Assembly (NCBI RefSeq): GCF_022669015.1
Contig: NZ_JAKKSL010000002.1
Span: forward strand, 434,001 to 498,000
From: Colwellia maritima
GTDB taxonomy: Bacteria; Pseudomonadota; Gammaproteobacteria; Enterobacterales; Alteromonadaceae
Length of the DNA: 64,000 bases
Direction of reading: 5' to 3'
Notes under the pieces: model-generated
Databases searched by the model: none
Told to the model about the DNA's origin: nothing
What the model saw: only the letters and a program-made list of their open reading frames with translations
Part shown: positions 45,655 through 56,269 of the stretch, one piece after another
Layout of the letters: each line of letters opens with the position of its first letter
Numbering within the stretch: position 1 is the stretch's first letter
Translations under genes and position numbers: made by a program

Positions 45655-46910
45655 ATGTCTGCACCATTGGCCATGCCATTAATCACAAATGATGCTGCCG
45701 TATTAGGTATACTCTCATTATTATTGGGCTTTGTTTTTTATAGTTCAAATAGCCAACATCCCGTTTGGAAAAAATTCTATCAATATGTTCCGGCACTCCT
45801 TATGTGCTACTTATTACCCTCACTACTGAACACCTTCGGTATAGTAAGTGCAGAAATTAGTCAGGTTGATGATGTGGCAAAATACTATTTATTGCCGGCT
45901 TGTTTGGTTTTATTAACGTTAAGTATTGATCTAAAAGCCATTGCATCACTTGGGAATAAAGCCATTATCATGTTTCTTACCGGTACTATTGGTGTTGTTA
46001 TTGGGGGACCCATCGCGTTATTGGTTGTTTCAGCTATTTGGCCCGAGTTGTTAGGAGTAACAGGACCTGATGCCGTTTGGCGAGGTATGGCGGCATTGGT
46101 GGTAGCCGGATTGGTGGTGGCGCAAACATGCTCGCTATGAAAGAAATTTATGGCGCTGATGGCAAAATATTTACGGTAATGGTCACGGTTGATATTGTGG
46201 TTGCTAATTTGTGGATGGCTTGTTTACTGTATTTTGCCGCAAATCATAAACGTATAGATGCTAAAAGTGGGGCAGATACTTCCGGTATAAATAAGCTAAT
46301 TGATAAAGTTGAAGCGTTTGAACGAGCTCATGCTAGACGACCAGAATTAAAAGATTTTATGTTTATTCTCGCTATTGGTTTTGGTGCTGCAGGCGTAGCC
46401 CATTTAGCAGCCGATTTTTTAGTACCATTTTTCAAAGTTAATTACCCCGCGCTAGAAAAATTCAGTCTGCATAGTAAATTGTTTTGGATTATTGTGTTGG
46501 TGACAACAATAGGCTTATTACTTTCTTTTACTAAGGTAAGACAACTAGAAGCCGTTGGTGCCTCAAAAGTTGGAAGTAGTTTTCTGTATATTCTAGTGGC
46601 GACCATTGGTTTACATATGGATATAACACAAATAGTTGAAGCGCCTAAATATGTGGTCATTGGTTTAATCTGGATGGCAGTGCACGTAGCACTTCTGTTC
46701 ATTGTTGGTCGAGCGATTAAAGCACCTATATTCTATTTAGCGGTTGGCAGTAAAGCAAATATTGGTGGTGCAGCATCAGCGCCAGTTATCGCTTCAGCAT
46801 TTCATCCGTCATTAGCGCCTGTTGGTGTGTTGTTGGCCGTGCTAGGTTATGCACTGGGTACCTATATGGCATGGATGTGTGGACAGCTATTACGCATTAT
46901 TGGTAGCTAA
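45655..46910 (+). CDS. DUF819 family membrane protein (frame broken near 46107)
   Basis: This polytopic inner-membrane protein of about 418 residues has ten or so hydrophobic segments. It reads ITNDAAVLGILSLLLGFVFY at the start, IGGGANMLAMKEIYG in the middle and IGGAASAPVIASAFHPSLAP near the end, all DUF819 (YjcL-like) landmarks. The halves are in different frames. GTGGTAGCCGG (46098-46108) in place of GTGGGTAGCTGG explains both the missing base and the Arg where Trp is conserved. The solute is unknown; a sodium-coupled carrier fold is suspected. It is an insertion between sirB1 and kdsA compared with E. coli. Confidence 0.82.
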
Positions 46911-46926
46911 GTAGCTAAGTTGTTAA

Positions 46927-47836
<910 letters not shown>

Positions 47837-47837
47837 T

Positions 47838-48000
47838 AATACCAGTTTCATTAATTGAGTGATCTACTTTATACGTAGAAAAAATTGCCAAATACAAGGC
47901 ATTTATTTCAATAACTAGATGATGGTTCAAATTATTAAATAACAATGTAGTTGGTGGTTTTAGCTAGTAGAAATGATCACATAGTTAGTGACATTGATAT
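47838..48000. repeat. MITE-like repeat, family B, plus orientation
   Basis: The unit of about 163 bases has inverted ends (ATACCAGTTTCATTAATT and, complemented, ATATCAATGTCACTAAC). Its internal TTGCCAAATACAAGGCATTT is shared with the copy at 53760-53921 in opposite orientation. No coding capacity. Confidence 0.75.
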
Positions 48001-48029
48001 AAAACGGGTATAGTTTTCTTAAAAGTAAA

Positions 48030-48060
48030 AGGGGCGCAATACTTAAAGTATTGCGCCCCT
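48030..48060 (-). terminator. Terminator of the 48096 gene (also usable from kdsA side)
   Basis: AGGGGCGCAATACT (48030-48043) and AGTATTGCGCCCCT (48047-48060) make a perfect 14-pair stem. T-rich sequence follows on the minus strand. Confidence 0.88.
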
Positions 48061-48095
48061 ACTCATTTGAATGTGCGAGCATTTAGTTATGAGTT

Positions 48096-48395
48096 TTATT
48101 CACTAAGTAGTGTTTGGTTTAGTGATATTACATTATCTTTATTTGTTGAAACTTGTTTCATTGCTATCATGTTTTTAGCATTATTTTGTGTTGTACTAGT
48201 ACTAACGCTGATAGTTGAGAATGTTAGTGCTAAGTTATCTTGTGCTTGGCTAATAAAAGTCTCATGCTCAATTGGGTCGGCTTTTAGTAATTCAGTTGCT
48301 TGTGCAATTGTTGCTATGCCTGTTGCAAAGTAAACCATAACGAGCGATGTAGCTAAAATCACTAATTTGTATAAGTATATAGTAATGTTTTTCAT
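48096..48395 (-). CDS. Small exported protein, unknown
   Basis: I do not recognise this 99-residue protein. It has a long hydrophobic N-terminus (about 8-30), then a polar Ser/Thr/Asn-rich tail with no cysteine, so it is an exported or anchored protein. CAGGAATAACCCT-ATG gives a good start at 48395. A strong terminator lies 35 bases after its stop. These signals favour it over the plus-strand frame covering the same bases. Confidence 0.6.
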   Translation of the reverse strand: MKNITIYLYKLVILATSLVMVYFATGIATIAQATELLKADPIEHETFISQAQDNLALTFSTISVSTSTTQNNAKNMIAMKQVSTNKDNVISLNQTLLSE

Positions 48396-48713
48396 AGGGT
48401 TATTCCTGTTTGACCTAATAATAAATTTTTGTTTATGCCGTTATTCGGGCTGATAGATTTATTAGGACCTTTTCTCGCGCTTGTTCTTTTTTAAAGTATA
48501 GGCTGTGGGTTGGGTGACACAGCTTATATTACTTTTTAGAACCTTGAGATGATGTCCTTCATCTACGGGGGCTATAATACGTAATATAACTATAAATATA
48601 AAACGACAAATAATAATGTTATTCATTAGAATAACTAATGGATAATTGTTATGCTGTGTTTTTGATTTTATATGCAGTTAATTTGATAATTATAAACAAG
48701 GAATAGGTGTAAC
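48396..48713. other. Divergent intergenic region, no gene seen
   Basis: About 320 AT-rich bases lie between the small exported protein and the gcvA-like gene. I see no ORF, repeat or convincing hairpin; promoters for both neighbours are expected. Confidence 0.45.
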
Positions 48714-49647
48714 TTGGCAAGTAGATTACCACCACTAAACGCATTGCGAGCATTTGAAGCGTCTGCTAGGCAATTAAGCTTTACCCGTGCAGCGGAAGAG
48801 TTATTCGTAACTCAAGCAGCGGTTAGCCACCAAATTAAAGCATTAGAAGATCATTTAGGTCTAAAATTGTTTATGCGAAAAAATCGCTCGTTGTTACTCA
48901 CCGAAGAGGGACAATCATACTATCTCGATATAAAAGGTATTTTTAATTCATTGTATGAGGCAACTGAAAAGTTATTAGCACGTGGTGCCAAGGGGGCAAT
49001 AACCGTCAGTTCACAGGCCAGTTTTGCTATTCAGTGGCTAGTACCTAGGTTGAGTGCTTTTAACGCATTGCATCCAGATATTGATGTCAGAATAAAAGCA
49101 GTCGATCAAGCTGAAAACTCATTAACCGAAGATGTTGATGTTGCGATATATTATGGTCGAGGTCGGTGGCCCAACATACATGCTGATAAATTACATACTG
49201 AATACTTAATACCTGTTTGCTCACCTTTACTAATGCAAGAGGGAGCGGCAAGTGGTAAACCGCCATTACGCTCTTTAGATGATTTACAACATCATACTCT
49301 ACTTCACGATACCTCTCGTAAAGACTGGAAACGCCGGTTTAAACAAGTAGGTGTTAAAGGCGTAAATGTTAATCATGGCCCAATTTTCAGTCATTCGGCT
49401 ATGGTGGTTCAAGCGGCTTTATATGGGCAGGGTGTTGCTTTAGCCTATAGCGTATTGGCTAAGCCAGATATTGACTCGGGACGTTTAATCTGTCCATTTA
49501 ATGACGTCTTTGGTGAGTAAAAATGCTTATTTTGTTGTTTGTCGAGAAGTACAAAAAGATATTGGGAAAATTGAAGCGTTTAGGGATTGGTTACTTGATA
49601 TGGTTGAATCAGAACAAGAACAAGTAAAGGATGGGCAAATTACTTAG
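48714..49647 (+). CDS. gcvA: LysR-family regulator, GcvA-like (frame broken near 49510)
   Basis: This regulator of about 310 residues has an N-terminal winged helix (LPPLNALRAFEASARQLSFT, then VTQAAVSHQIKALE) and a ligand-binding domain. The sequence matches the GcvA group, which controls glycine cleavage genes in E. coli. The frame closes at GTCTTTGGTGAG (49508-49519). GTGCTGGTGAG would read D-V-L-V-S-K-N-A-Y-F-V-V-C and run to a stop at 49647. The start is TTG 48714 after AGGTGTAAC. Gene order gcvA, (hydrolase), DUF423, rlmM resembles E. coli. Confidence 0.88.
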
Positions 49648-49697
49648 CTTAATGAGTCAATCAACAACACTTTTATTTAATAGCGTAATAAGTAAAC

Positions 49698-50366
49698 ATG
49701 ATCTCTACAATAGAAAGTAATGTAGAAAACCCCATAGCTCAGGTAATTTTTGCGCATGGTGTTGGTGCTGATATGCATCATGAATTTATGACACAAATAG
49801 TATTATTATTTAACCAAGTTAATATCAATGTTGTTAGGTTTAATTTTCCTTATATGGATAAACGTTTGGCACTAGGAAAACGTTACCCACCTGATAGAAT
49901 GCCAAAACTGCTTGAGTGTTATAAACAGGTAATTAATGAATTGATTTCAACTAATGATAGAACAGAGTTACCATTATTTATTGGTGGTAAATCGATGGGC
50001 TCTCGTGTTGCTGCAACCCTTGCAAGTGATGAAGATATTTGCTTATTAATACAAGGAGTGTTTTGTGTAGGGTATCCTTTTCATCCTGTGAATAAGGCTG
50101 ATAAATTACGATTGGAGCCATTACAAAACACCCGTAAGCCTATTTTTATCGTACAAGGAGAACGTGATACATTAGGGTCTCAAGCTGAGATTGTTAATTA
50201 TAAAATATCTAACCTTTGTCGATGCATTTTTTTAGCTGATGGTGATCATAGTTTAAAACCTCGAGTGAAATCTGGGTTCACGCTTGCTCAACATATGGAA
50301 AGTGCGGTCAATGGTATTAAGCTATTCATACAGGAACATAAAACGAATGCAGCAACCAATATCTGA
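49698..50366 (+). CDS. Alpha/beta-hydrolase family protein (KANL3/Tex30-like)
   Basis: This 222-residue alpha/beta hydrolase has IFAHGVGADMHHEFM as the oxyanion region, GKSMGSRVA as the nucleophile elbow (Ser near 100) and LADGDHSLKPR as the catalytic histidine. The substrate is unknown. It overlaps the start of the DUF423 gene by about 20 bases, so the two are translated together. Confidence 0.82.
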   Translation: MISTIESNVENPIAQVIFAHGVGADMHHEFMTQIVLLFNQVNINVVRFNFPYMDKRLALGKRYPPDRMPKLLECYKQVINELISTNDRTELPLFIGGKSMGSRVAATLASDEDICLLIQGVFCVGYPFHPVNKADKLRLEPLQNTRKPIFIVQGERDTLGSQAEIVNYKISNLCRCIFLADGDHSLKPRVKSGFTLAQHMESAVNGIKLFIQEHKTNAATNI

Positions 50367-50778
50367 TAAAACACAAACCCTGCAGCGAAACGGTATTATA
50401 AAATATTTAATGATATTTGTTGGCGTTAGCGGTTGCTTTTCTGTACTATTCGGCGCTTGGCTTGCGCATGCCGGATTGTCATTACCTGTTAACGTGCAAA
50501 CAACATTAAAAACAGCATTGCAATATCAATTATTGCATACAATAGTGTTGTTAATTGTTCTCGTTTGGACTACAACACGTTTATCAGCCAATAATTCTTG
50601 TAAATTATTGTTAGCTGCTTGTATTGCTTTTGCGATCGGTATCTTATTTTTTAGTGTAAGTATTTATATTAAAACATTTTTCAGCATTGCCATTATCGGT
50701 AAGCTAACCCCCATTGGTGGAATATCATTAGCAGTTGCTTGGCTGCTTTTGTCAATTGAAGGTAAAAGAAATTTATGA
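50347..50778 (+). CDS. DUF423 family membrane protein (YgdD-like)
   Basis: This 143-residue protein has four hydrophobic helices and FGAWLAHAG, LKTALQYQLLHTIVLL and KLTPIGGISLAVAWLLL, the DUF423 signature segments. ATG 50347 (MQQPISDKT) is preferred to farther upstream codons because it removes a non-conserved tail. Role unknown. It overlaps rlmM by four bases at 50775-50778, a typical coupling. Confidence 0.85.
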   Translation: MQQPISDKTQTLQRNGIIKYLMIFVGVSGCFSVLFGAWLAHAGLSLPVNVQTTLKTALQYQLLHTIVLLIVLVWTTTRLSANNSCKLLLAACIAFAIGILFFSVSIYIKTFFSIAIIGKLTPIGGISLAVAWLLLSIEGKRNL

Positions 50779-51854
50779 CAGCTATTGTTTTATATTGCCG
50801 TCCAGGCTTTGAAAAAGAGTGTGGAGCCGAAATCCAAGAAAAAGCTTCCTGGAATGAAATGTATGGTTATCTGGAATTGAAAAAAAATCAAGGTTTGGTT
50901 TTTTTCCATTTACATGACCCACTTCATGGTGAAGCGTTAATGCAAAAATTGCCGTTAAAACGACTGATTTTTACCCGTCAATGGTTTGTTACTTTGCATG
51001 AAAAAGTTGATTTACCTGACTACAACCGGGTAGAAGCCATAATGGAATCATTAGATAGCGAGTGGCAATATGATGATTTACGAATGGAAACGCCTGATAC
51101 AAACGAGGGTAAAGAGTTAAGTAAATTTTGCCGTAAATTAGCGGTACCTTTACGCCAAAGTCTACGTAAAGCTAATATTCTCACCAGTAAAAAGGATGTG
51201 TTTGATGCAAGGCAAGGTGGTGCTGTCTTGCACGCTCTTTTCTTATCAGGTCAAGAGTTGATTTTAGGTTATTCACTAGCACATAACAGTTCGCCACATG
51301 TCATGGGAATTCCACGTCTTAAATTTCCAAGCCAAGCGCCGAGTAGATCAACATTAAAGCTTGATGAAGCCTTTTTATACTTTATTCCTCGTGATGAATG
51401 GGATACTCGTTTAACTTCTGGAATGAATGCCGTTGATTTAGGCTCTGCGCCTGGTGGTCGGACCTATCAACTTGTACGCCGAGGTATGATGGTAACTGCC
51501 ATTGATAACGGCCCTATGGCTGAATCTTTGATGGAAACAGGGCAGGTTAAACACAAAATGATGGACGGTTTTAAATATTTACCAAGGAAAAAGAATGTTT
51601 ATTGGTTAGTATGTGACATGATTGAAAAACCGCAACGCGTTGCTAAATTAATGAGTGAATGGTTGTTAAATGGCTATTGTAAAGAAGCGATATTTAATTT
51701 GAAATTGCCGATGAAGGGCCGTTTTCAGCAAGTAAATGAGGATTTACAATCGATCAAAGATGCGTTCAGTGAACACCAAGTAAAGTATGAACTATATGCT
51801 AAGCATTTGTATTATGATCGAGAAGAAATCACCGTACATGCAAGATTAATTTAG
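50775..51854 (+). CDS. rlmM: 23S rRNA 2'-O-ribose C2498 methyltransferase
   Basis: This 359-residue RlmM has an N-terminal THUMP-like domain (LYCRPGFEKECGAEIQEKAS) and a Rossmann methyltransferase domain with VDLGSAPGGRTYQLVRRG near 220. The catalytic Lys is in FNLKLPMKGR. It methylates C2498 of 23S rRNA. Last gene of the gcvA-side operon, followed by a bidirectional terminator. Confidence 0.94.
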   Translation: MTAIVLYCRPGFEKECGAEIQEKASWNEMYGYLELKKNQGLVFFHLHDPLHGEALMQKLPLKRLIFTRQWFVTLHEKVDLPDYNRVEAIMESLDSEWQYDDLRMETPDTNEGKELSKFCRKLAVPLRQSLRKANILTSKKDVFDARQGGAVLHALFLSGQELILGYSLAHNSSPHVMGIPRLKFPSQAPSRSTLKLDEAFLYFIPRDEWDTRLTSGMNAVDLGSAPGGRTYQLVRRGMMVTAIDNGPMAESLMETGQVKHKMMDGFKYLPRKKNVYWLVCDMIEKPQRVAKLMSEWLLNGYCKEAIFNLKLPMKGRFQQVNEDLQSIKDAFSEHQVKYELYAKHLYYDREEITVHARLI

Positions 51855-51889
51855 CGGTTTTGTAGAAGTTAATATATAGAAGTTAATGA

Positions 51890-51921
51890 AAAGTTGCGAA
51901 GAATGAATTATTCGCAACTTT
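51890..51921. terminator. Bidirectional terminator between rlmM and icd-like gene
   Basis: AAAGTTGCGAA (51890-51900) and TTCGCAACTTT (51911-51921) pair perfectly between two convergent genes, with A/T-rich flanks on each side. Confidence 0.85.
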
Positions 51922-51944
51922 AGTTTTATCGTTTATTTACGGTA

Positions 51945-52953
51945 TTATAAACGCTCTAAAAGCGCTTCTGTAAAATCAGTTGTACCATGTGTTCCACCTA
52001 AATCACGTGTTGCGCGGTCACCACTAGCAATAACATCAATTAGTGCATTTCTGATTTTATCTGCTTTATCACTCATTTCTAAATATTCAAGCATTTGTAA
52101 TGCAGCTAAAATAACAGAAGTTGGATTAGCTATGTTTTTACCGGCAATATCGGGTGCACTACCATGAACGGCTTCAAAAATAGCACAGTCTTCACCAATA
52201 TTTGCGCCTGGAGCCATACCTAAGCCACCCACTAAACCAAAGACAAAGATCAGACAAAATGTCACCAAAAAGGTTAGTGGTAACAATTACATCAAACTGT
52301 TCAGGATTCATCACTAATTGCATACAGCAATTATCAACAATCATTTCTGTTGACTCAATGTCAGGGTAACGTTGTGCTACTTCACGAGCAACTTTTAAAA
52401 ATAATCCCGAGGTTGATTTTAAAATATTGGCTTTATGTACGGCTGTTACTTTTTTACGACCTTCTTTACGAGCAGTTTCATAGGCAAAGGTTAAAATCTT
52501 TTCTGCGCCTTCACGGGTAATAATACTCATTGCTTCTGCTTGGGTACCATCTTCAGAAGTATGTTGTCCAAGACCTGAGTACATGCCTTGAGTGTTTTCG
52601 CGAACGGTTAAAATATCGATATTTTCATAACGCGCTTTAGTCCCTTTAAAAGATAAAACAGGACGTAAGTTTGCATATAAATTAAATTGTTTACGTAACG
52701 TAACATTAATTGATGTAAAGCCTTCACCAACAGGGGTAGTTAAAGGACCTTTTAACGTAATTTTGTTTTTTTCGATAAGATCAATAGTTTCTTGTGGTAC
52801 TAATTCACCGTGATTTTCTAACGCAGTTAAACCCGCATCAGCAAATTCATAATTGAAGTCGCAACCGGCTTTATCTAGTACTTTAAGGGTTGCATCAATA
52901 ATGCTTGGGCCAATTCCGTCGCCTGGAATTACTGTGATAGTTTGCTTGGTCAT
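51945..52953 (-). CDS. NAD-dependent isocitrate dehydrogenase-type enzyme (frame broken near 52246)
   Basis: This beta-decarboxylating dehydrogenase of about 335 residues has TVIPGDGIGPSI at the N-terminus and NLYANLRPVLSFKG as the substrate loop. VRENTQGMYSG and TTNLFGDILSDL follow. The short length and the NTQGMY string favour NAD-type isocitrate dehydrogenase over isopropylmalate dehydrogenase. The frame breaks at TGTCTTTGGTTT (minus strand, about 52244-52249); TGTGCTGGTTT gives C-A-G-L-V-G-G-L-G, the invariant sequence. It is a TCA-cycle enzyme in its own transcript. Confidence 0.9.
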
Positions 52954-53339
52954 ATTCTTATGCCTTGTGAGAGAAGAAAAATTTTACTTTAATTTACTTT
53001 AAATAGTTTTAATAAAATTATTTATTTTTGCCGTTTATATTACGGTTAATTGCAGTTTAGCATTTACTTAGTGCCTTACGGCACGCTTTATATCATGTAA
53101 GCGTTTACGATGCGTATTCAGCGTTTCTATTTACAATATTTTAACTGTGAATAACTACTTGTTTCATCTGCTCAACGAGTTTAGAGGGTTCTTTTAAGGG
53201 TATCAAGATTACTTTAGTCTATAGGTAAGTCCTACTATAATATGTGCACATTAATTGTGAATATTGGTATCAATATCAAGGACAATAGACAAGTGCAGGC
53301 TGTGATCTTATATCTGGGAATTTAGCATTATTGGGAGTT
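52954..53339. other. Intergenic region, small hairpin only
   Basis: About 385 bases lie between two minus-strand genes. It has a GTGCCTTACGGCAC hairpin (53071-53084) without a T run and an AT-rich stretch before the icd-like gene. No gene seen. Confidence 0.4.
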
Positions 53340-53735
53340 TCATTGATAGCTTTCAACTATCCCCCAATTTTTAGGGTAATTGTCGCCAAGTCCTATTTCT
53401 TTAAGAATGCCATTTATAAATAGTAAAAAGGTGCATTCATCTTGAGTCGTGATGCCATCAGATTTTACATGTTGTGTACGATAAAACATTACCTGAAATT
53501 TATCACTATCAACTTTTCGAGCTTCCGTTATATCGGGGCTACCAAGTTCATTTAATGCTTGCTCAAAGGTGAATTGTTCGAGTTGTAGTTTTGCGATAAA
53601 TTGCCTGTTGTAAGCTTCCCTATCTTCCCATTGCATTTTATCCGGACTGTCATCATAGAATGACATAACCAATATAACAAAAATGCCATAAGCTGCTAAC
53701 GCAAGAAAAATTCGGGTGATAACCTTTTTATTCAT
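53340..53735 (-). CDS. DUF3192 family protein, membrane-anchored
   Basis: This 131-residue protein has an N-terminal hydrophobic anchor (about 7-26). The DUF3192 core has FTFEQALNELGSPDITEARK and QVMFYRTQ, then SDGITTQDECTFLLFINGIL. The fold resembles small outer-membrane assembly (SmpA/BamE-like) domains; this is recalled family knowledge, not proof. Function unknown. A second family member lies at 62058-62441. Confidence 0.8.
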   Translation of the reverse strand: MNKKVITRIFLALAAYGIFVILVMSFYDDSPDKMQWEDREAYNRQFIAKLQLEQFTFEQALNELGSPDITEARKVDSDKFQVMFYRTQHVKSDGITTQDECTFLLFINGILKEIGLGDNYPKNWGIVESYQ

Positions 53736-53759
53736 TGTTGTTCTCTAAGGTTTATTATT

Positions 53760-53921
53760 GTACCAATCTCTCTAATTACGTGATCATTTCTACTGCAAAA
53801 ATCACCAATTACATTGTTATTTATTTAATAATTAGAACAACTAGTTACTGAAATAAATGCCTTGTATTTGGCAATTTTTTTACATATATAATAGAGCACT
53901 TAATTAATGAAATTTGGTATT
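53760..53921. repeat. MITE-like repeat, family B, minus orientation
   Basis: This is the reverse complement of the family B unit at 47838-48000, with the same internal AAATGCCTTGTATTTGGCAA and matching ends (GTACCAATCTC, ATTTGGTATTAG). It lies between convergent-side flanks of the DUF3192 and xni genes. Confidence 0.78.
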
Positions 53922-54001
53922 AGTGTTTATATTGTTAACGAAATGATAACCAGTTGTAGGCTAGTTTTAAAGAACTTATTGTAGTTTTGTGTAGAGTTTG
54001 G

Positions 54002-54835
54002 TTAATCAACCTGAGCTGTTGTTTGTTCTAATCTGATATCTTTCAGGTTAAAACCAAGCGGAATATTTTGTTTTAGTGTAAGTAACTGTCTACTTAATGC
54101 AATTTGTTCTTTGCTACCGCTTAACTTGTCTTGAATAGAGGGTTTAAGGTTGTCGCTTTTTAAAATACCACTAAGGGAGCCATATTCATTAAGCAGACTA
54201 GCGGCAGTTATTTGTCCTATACCCGCCACGCCTGGTATCTTATTTGTATTGTCGCCAGTTAATGTCCATAAATCGACCAATTGTGCAGGTTTTATATCAA
54301 ACTTCTCTTTAACGTAGTTTTCGTCTAAATAACGGCGATTAAAATAGTCATAAACATAAATATGAGGACTTAAAAGTGATAGAAAGCCTTTGTCAGTAGA
54401 AACAATGGTAACGTTTTGCCCATGCAATGCCATTTTTGTGGCTAAAGTTGCGATAAGGTCATCTGCTTCGTCTTCTTCAGATAACAGTGAATCAACACTG
54501 AGTTGGAGAAAAGCATCTTGTATATTGGGGAGTTCGTTGGCCAAATGCACCGGCATTTTTTTACGACCTTTTTTGTAATCAGCATAAAGCTTGTTACGCC
54601 AACAAGGGTTATGACTATCAAACACAGCAAGTGCATGACTAGCTTGCACTTGCTTTAGTATGTTTTCTAGCGCTGTGATAGACGCTTGTTGTGTGTTGAA
54701 CAATACCTGTTGTTGAGTTTTTGCAGCAAGTTCACCATTTAGCTGATCTTTGCTTTGAATAAAAGGACGCTCTTGCACAGCATAAATGCGTCGAATTAGA
54801 TTTAAGGCATCAATTAACACTAAATGAGCGGACAC
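54002..54835 (-). CDS. xni: Flap endonuclease Xni (ExoIX)
   Basis: This 277-residue 5'-nuclease-like protein has LVLIDALNLIRRIYAVQERP, the aspartate cluster SEEDEADDLIATLA, TDKGFLSLL and the helix-hairpin-helix NKIPGVAGIGQITAASLL. Like E. coli Xni it lacks the C-terminal polymerase of PolA and may act as a flap structure nuclease. The start is GTG 54835, five bases after GAGGAG. It begins within a few bases of the ppnN stop, so the two are coupled. Confidence 0.9.
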   Translation of the reverse strand: MSAHLVLIDALNLIRRIYAVQERPFIQSKDQLNGELAAKTQQQVLFNTQQASITALENILKQVQASHALAVFDSHNPCWRNKLYADYKKGRKKMPVHLANELPNIQDAFLQLSVDSLLSEEDEADDLIATLATKMALHGQNVTIVSTDKGFLSLLSPHIYVYDYFNRRYLDENYVKEKFDIKPAQLVDLWTLTGDNTNKIPGVAGIGQITAASLLNEYGSLSGILKSDNLKPSIQDKLSGSKEQIALSRQLLTLKQNIPLGFNLKDIRLEQTTAQVD

Positions 54836-54837
54836 TT

Positions 54838-56183
54838 TTACTCCTCTATTACTTGATAGCAAGGAATATACTTGCTTCCAGGCAGCTTCATTCGTTGTTG
54901 ACTAACAAAGGAAGCAAGCAATTTATCCATCAACACCATGATTTTCTTATCACCCGATATTTGAAACGGACCAAAGTCTCTTATATCCTTAATACCGCTT
55001 GATTTTACGTTCTAAAGAACAATGCCAGAGAATACACGGCGTAAATTTGCGGCTAGCTCTGCGGTTGAAACTTCATGACTGATGTTTAATTCAGACATGT
55101 TTTTATGATTTGGCTCAAAAGGTTCCGGAAATCATTTTCGATAACCAATGACCAGTTGAAATGAAAAGCATCCCCCGTTTCTTTTCGGTAGGCAAGTACG
55201 TCTTCTAAAGAATGCGACATCATTTGCGCGACTTGTTCAGCATCATCAATAATTATTTTGTAAAGGCTTTGGGCTTTACTACCTAATGTTGCTCCAATAA
55301 AAGTATCTATTTCGGTAAAATACTCACTTGCACTTTGCGGACCGGTTAAAATAATGGGTAATACTTGATTTTCATTTTCTGGGTTTAGCATAATACCTAA
55401 AATATACAGCAGCTCTTCTGCTGTACCTGCACCCCCAGGAAAAATGATGAGACCATGTGACATTCTAACAAACGCCTCTAAACGCTTTTCAATATCAGGC
55501 ATTATAATTAATTCATTCACTATTGCATTAGGTGGTTCAGCTGCGATGATGCTTGGCTCAGTTAATCCTAGGTATCTACCTTCTTTATTTCGTTGTTTTG
55601 CATGTCCAATAGTTGCACCCTTCATTGGTCCTTTCATAGCACCTGGACCACAACCGGTACATATATTAAAGTCGCGCAATCCTAGTTGATAGCCAACTGA
55701 TTTAGTGTACTTATATTCATTTTCTTTTATTGAATGTCCACCCCAACAAGTGATTAAACGGGCTTTTGTTTCAGGTAAAATAGCATTAGCATTTCTTAAA
55801 ATACCAAAGGTAGCATCGGTTAATGAACCTGGAACACAAAGGCGTTTTTGATCACTGTTATTAATAAATAAGATATCACGTAAAACTGCCGATAAATGTT
55901 CACGAATACCTCTAATTATTTTGCCATCGACAAAAGCATGTTTAGGGGCATTTTTAAGATCTATTTTAACACCACGTTCTCTTCTGAGAACTTCAATAGA
56001 AAACTCTTTATGTTGTTGATAAATAACTTCTGCATCGTCAGTATGACTTCCTGCGTTGAGTACCGCAAGAGAACAATTTCGGTAGAGGTTGTAAAGCTCA
56101 CTGGTGGATGATTGTTGAAGTTGATCAACTTCTGCTTGTGACAGAATGTTCATATTTCCGACAGGGTTAAGCTGAGTATGCAT
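54838..56183 (-). CDS. ppnN: Pyrimidine/purine nucleotide 5'-monophosphate nucleosidase (two lesions: 55131 and 55016)
   Basis: This LOG-family protein has about 448 residues. It opens [20 protein letters not shown], the central [18 protein letters not shown] forms the nucleotide-binding site, and the C-terminal DUF3412 part ends [12 protein letters not shown]. It cleaves nucleotide monophosphates to base and ribose-5-phosphate and is ppGpp-responsive in E. coli. Two lesions interrupt it. TTCCGGAACCT near 55131 should be TTCCAGCAACCT (D-F-Q-Q-P-F-E-P). GTTCTTTAGAAC near 55016 should be GTTGCTGGTAAC (G-I-V-A-G-N-V); the latter creates an in-frame stop. The start is ATG 56183. Confidence 0.88.
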
Positions 56184-56269
56184 AGTGAATCCCTTGTTTC
56201 TAAATGATAATTTCACCAAGTGTTAAGTTTTTGTTATTCAGTTTTATTTATTTCATTAATCAGACAATG

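Noticed and set aside
48067..48333. Plus-strand 88-codon ORF
   Set aside because: It lies opposite the 48096-48395 gene, which has a Shine-Dalgarno, an export signal and a matching terminator on the minus strand.
52192..52953. Isopropylmalate dehydrogenase (leuB)
   Set aside because: The substrate loop and short C-terminus fit NAD-type isocitrate dehydrogenase better, and no leuA, leuC or leuD lies nearby.
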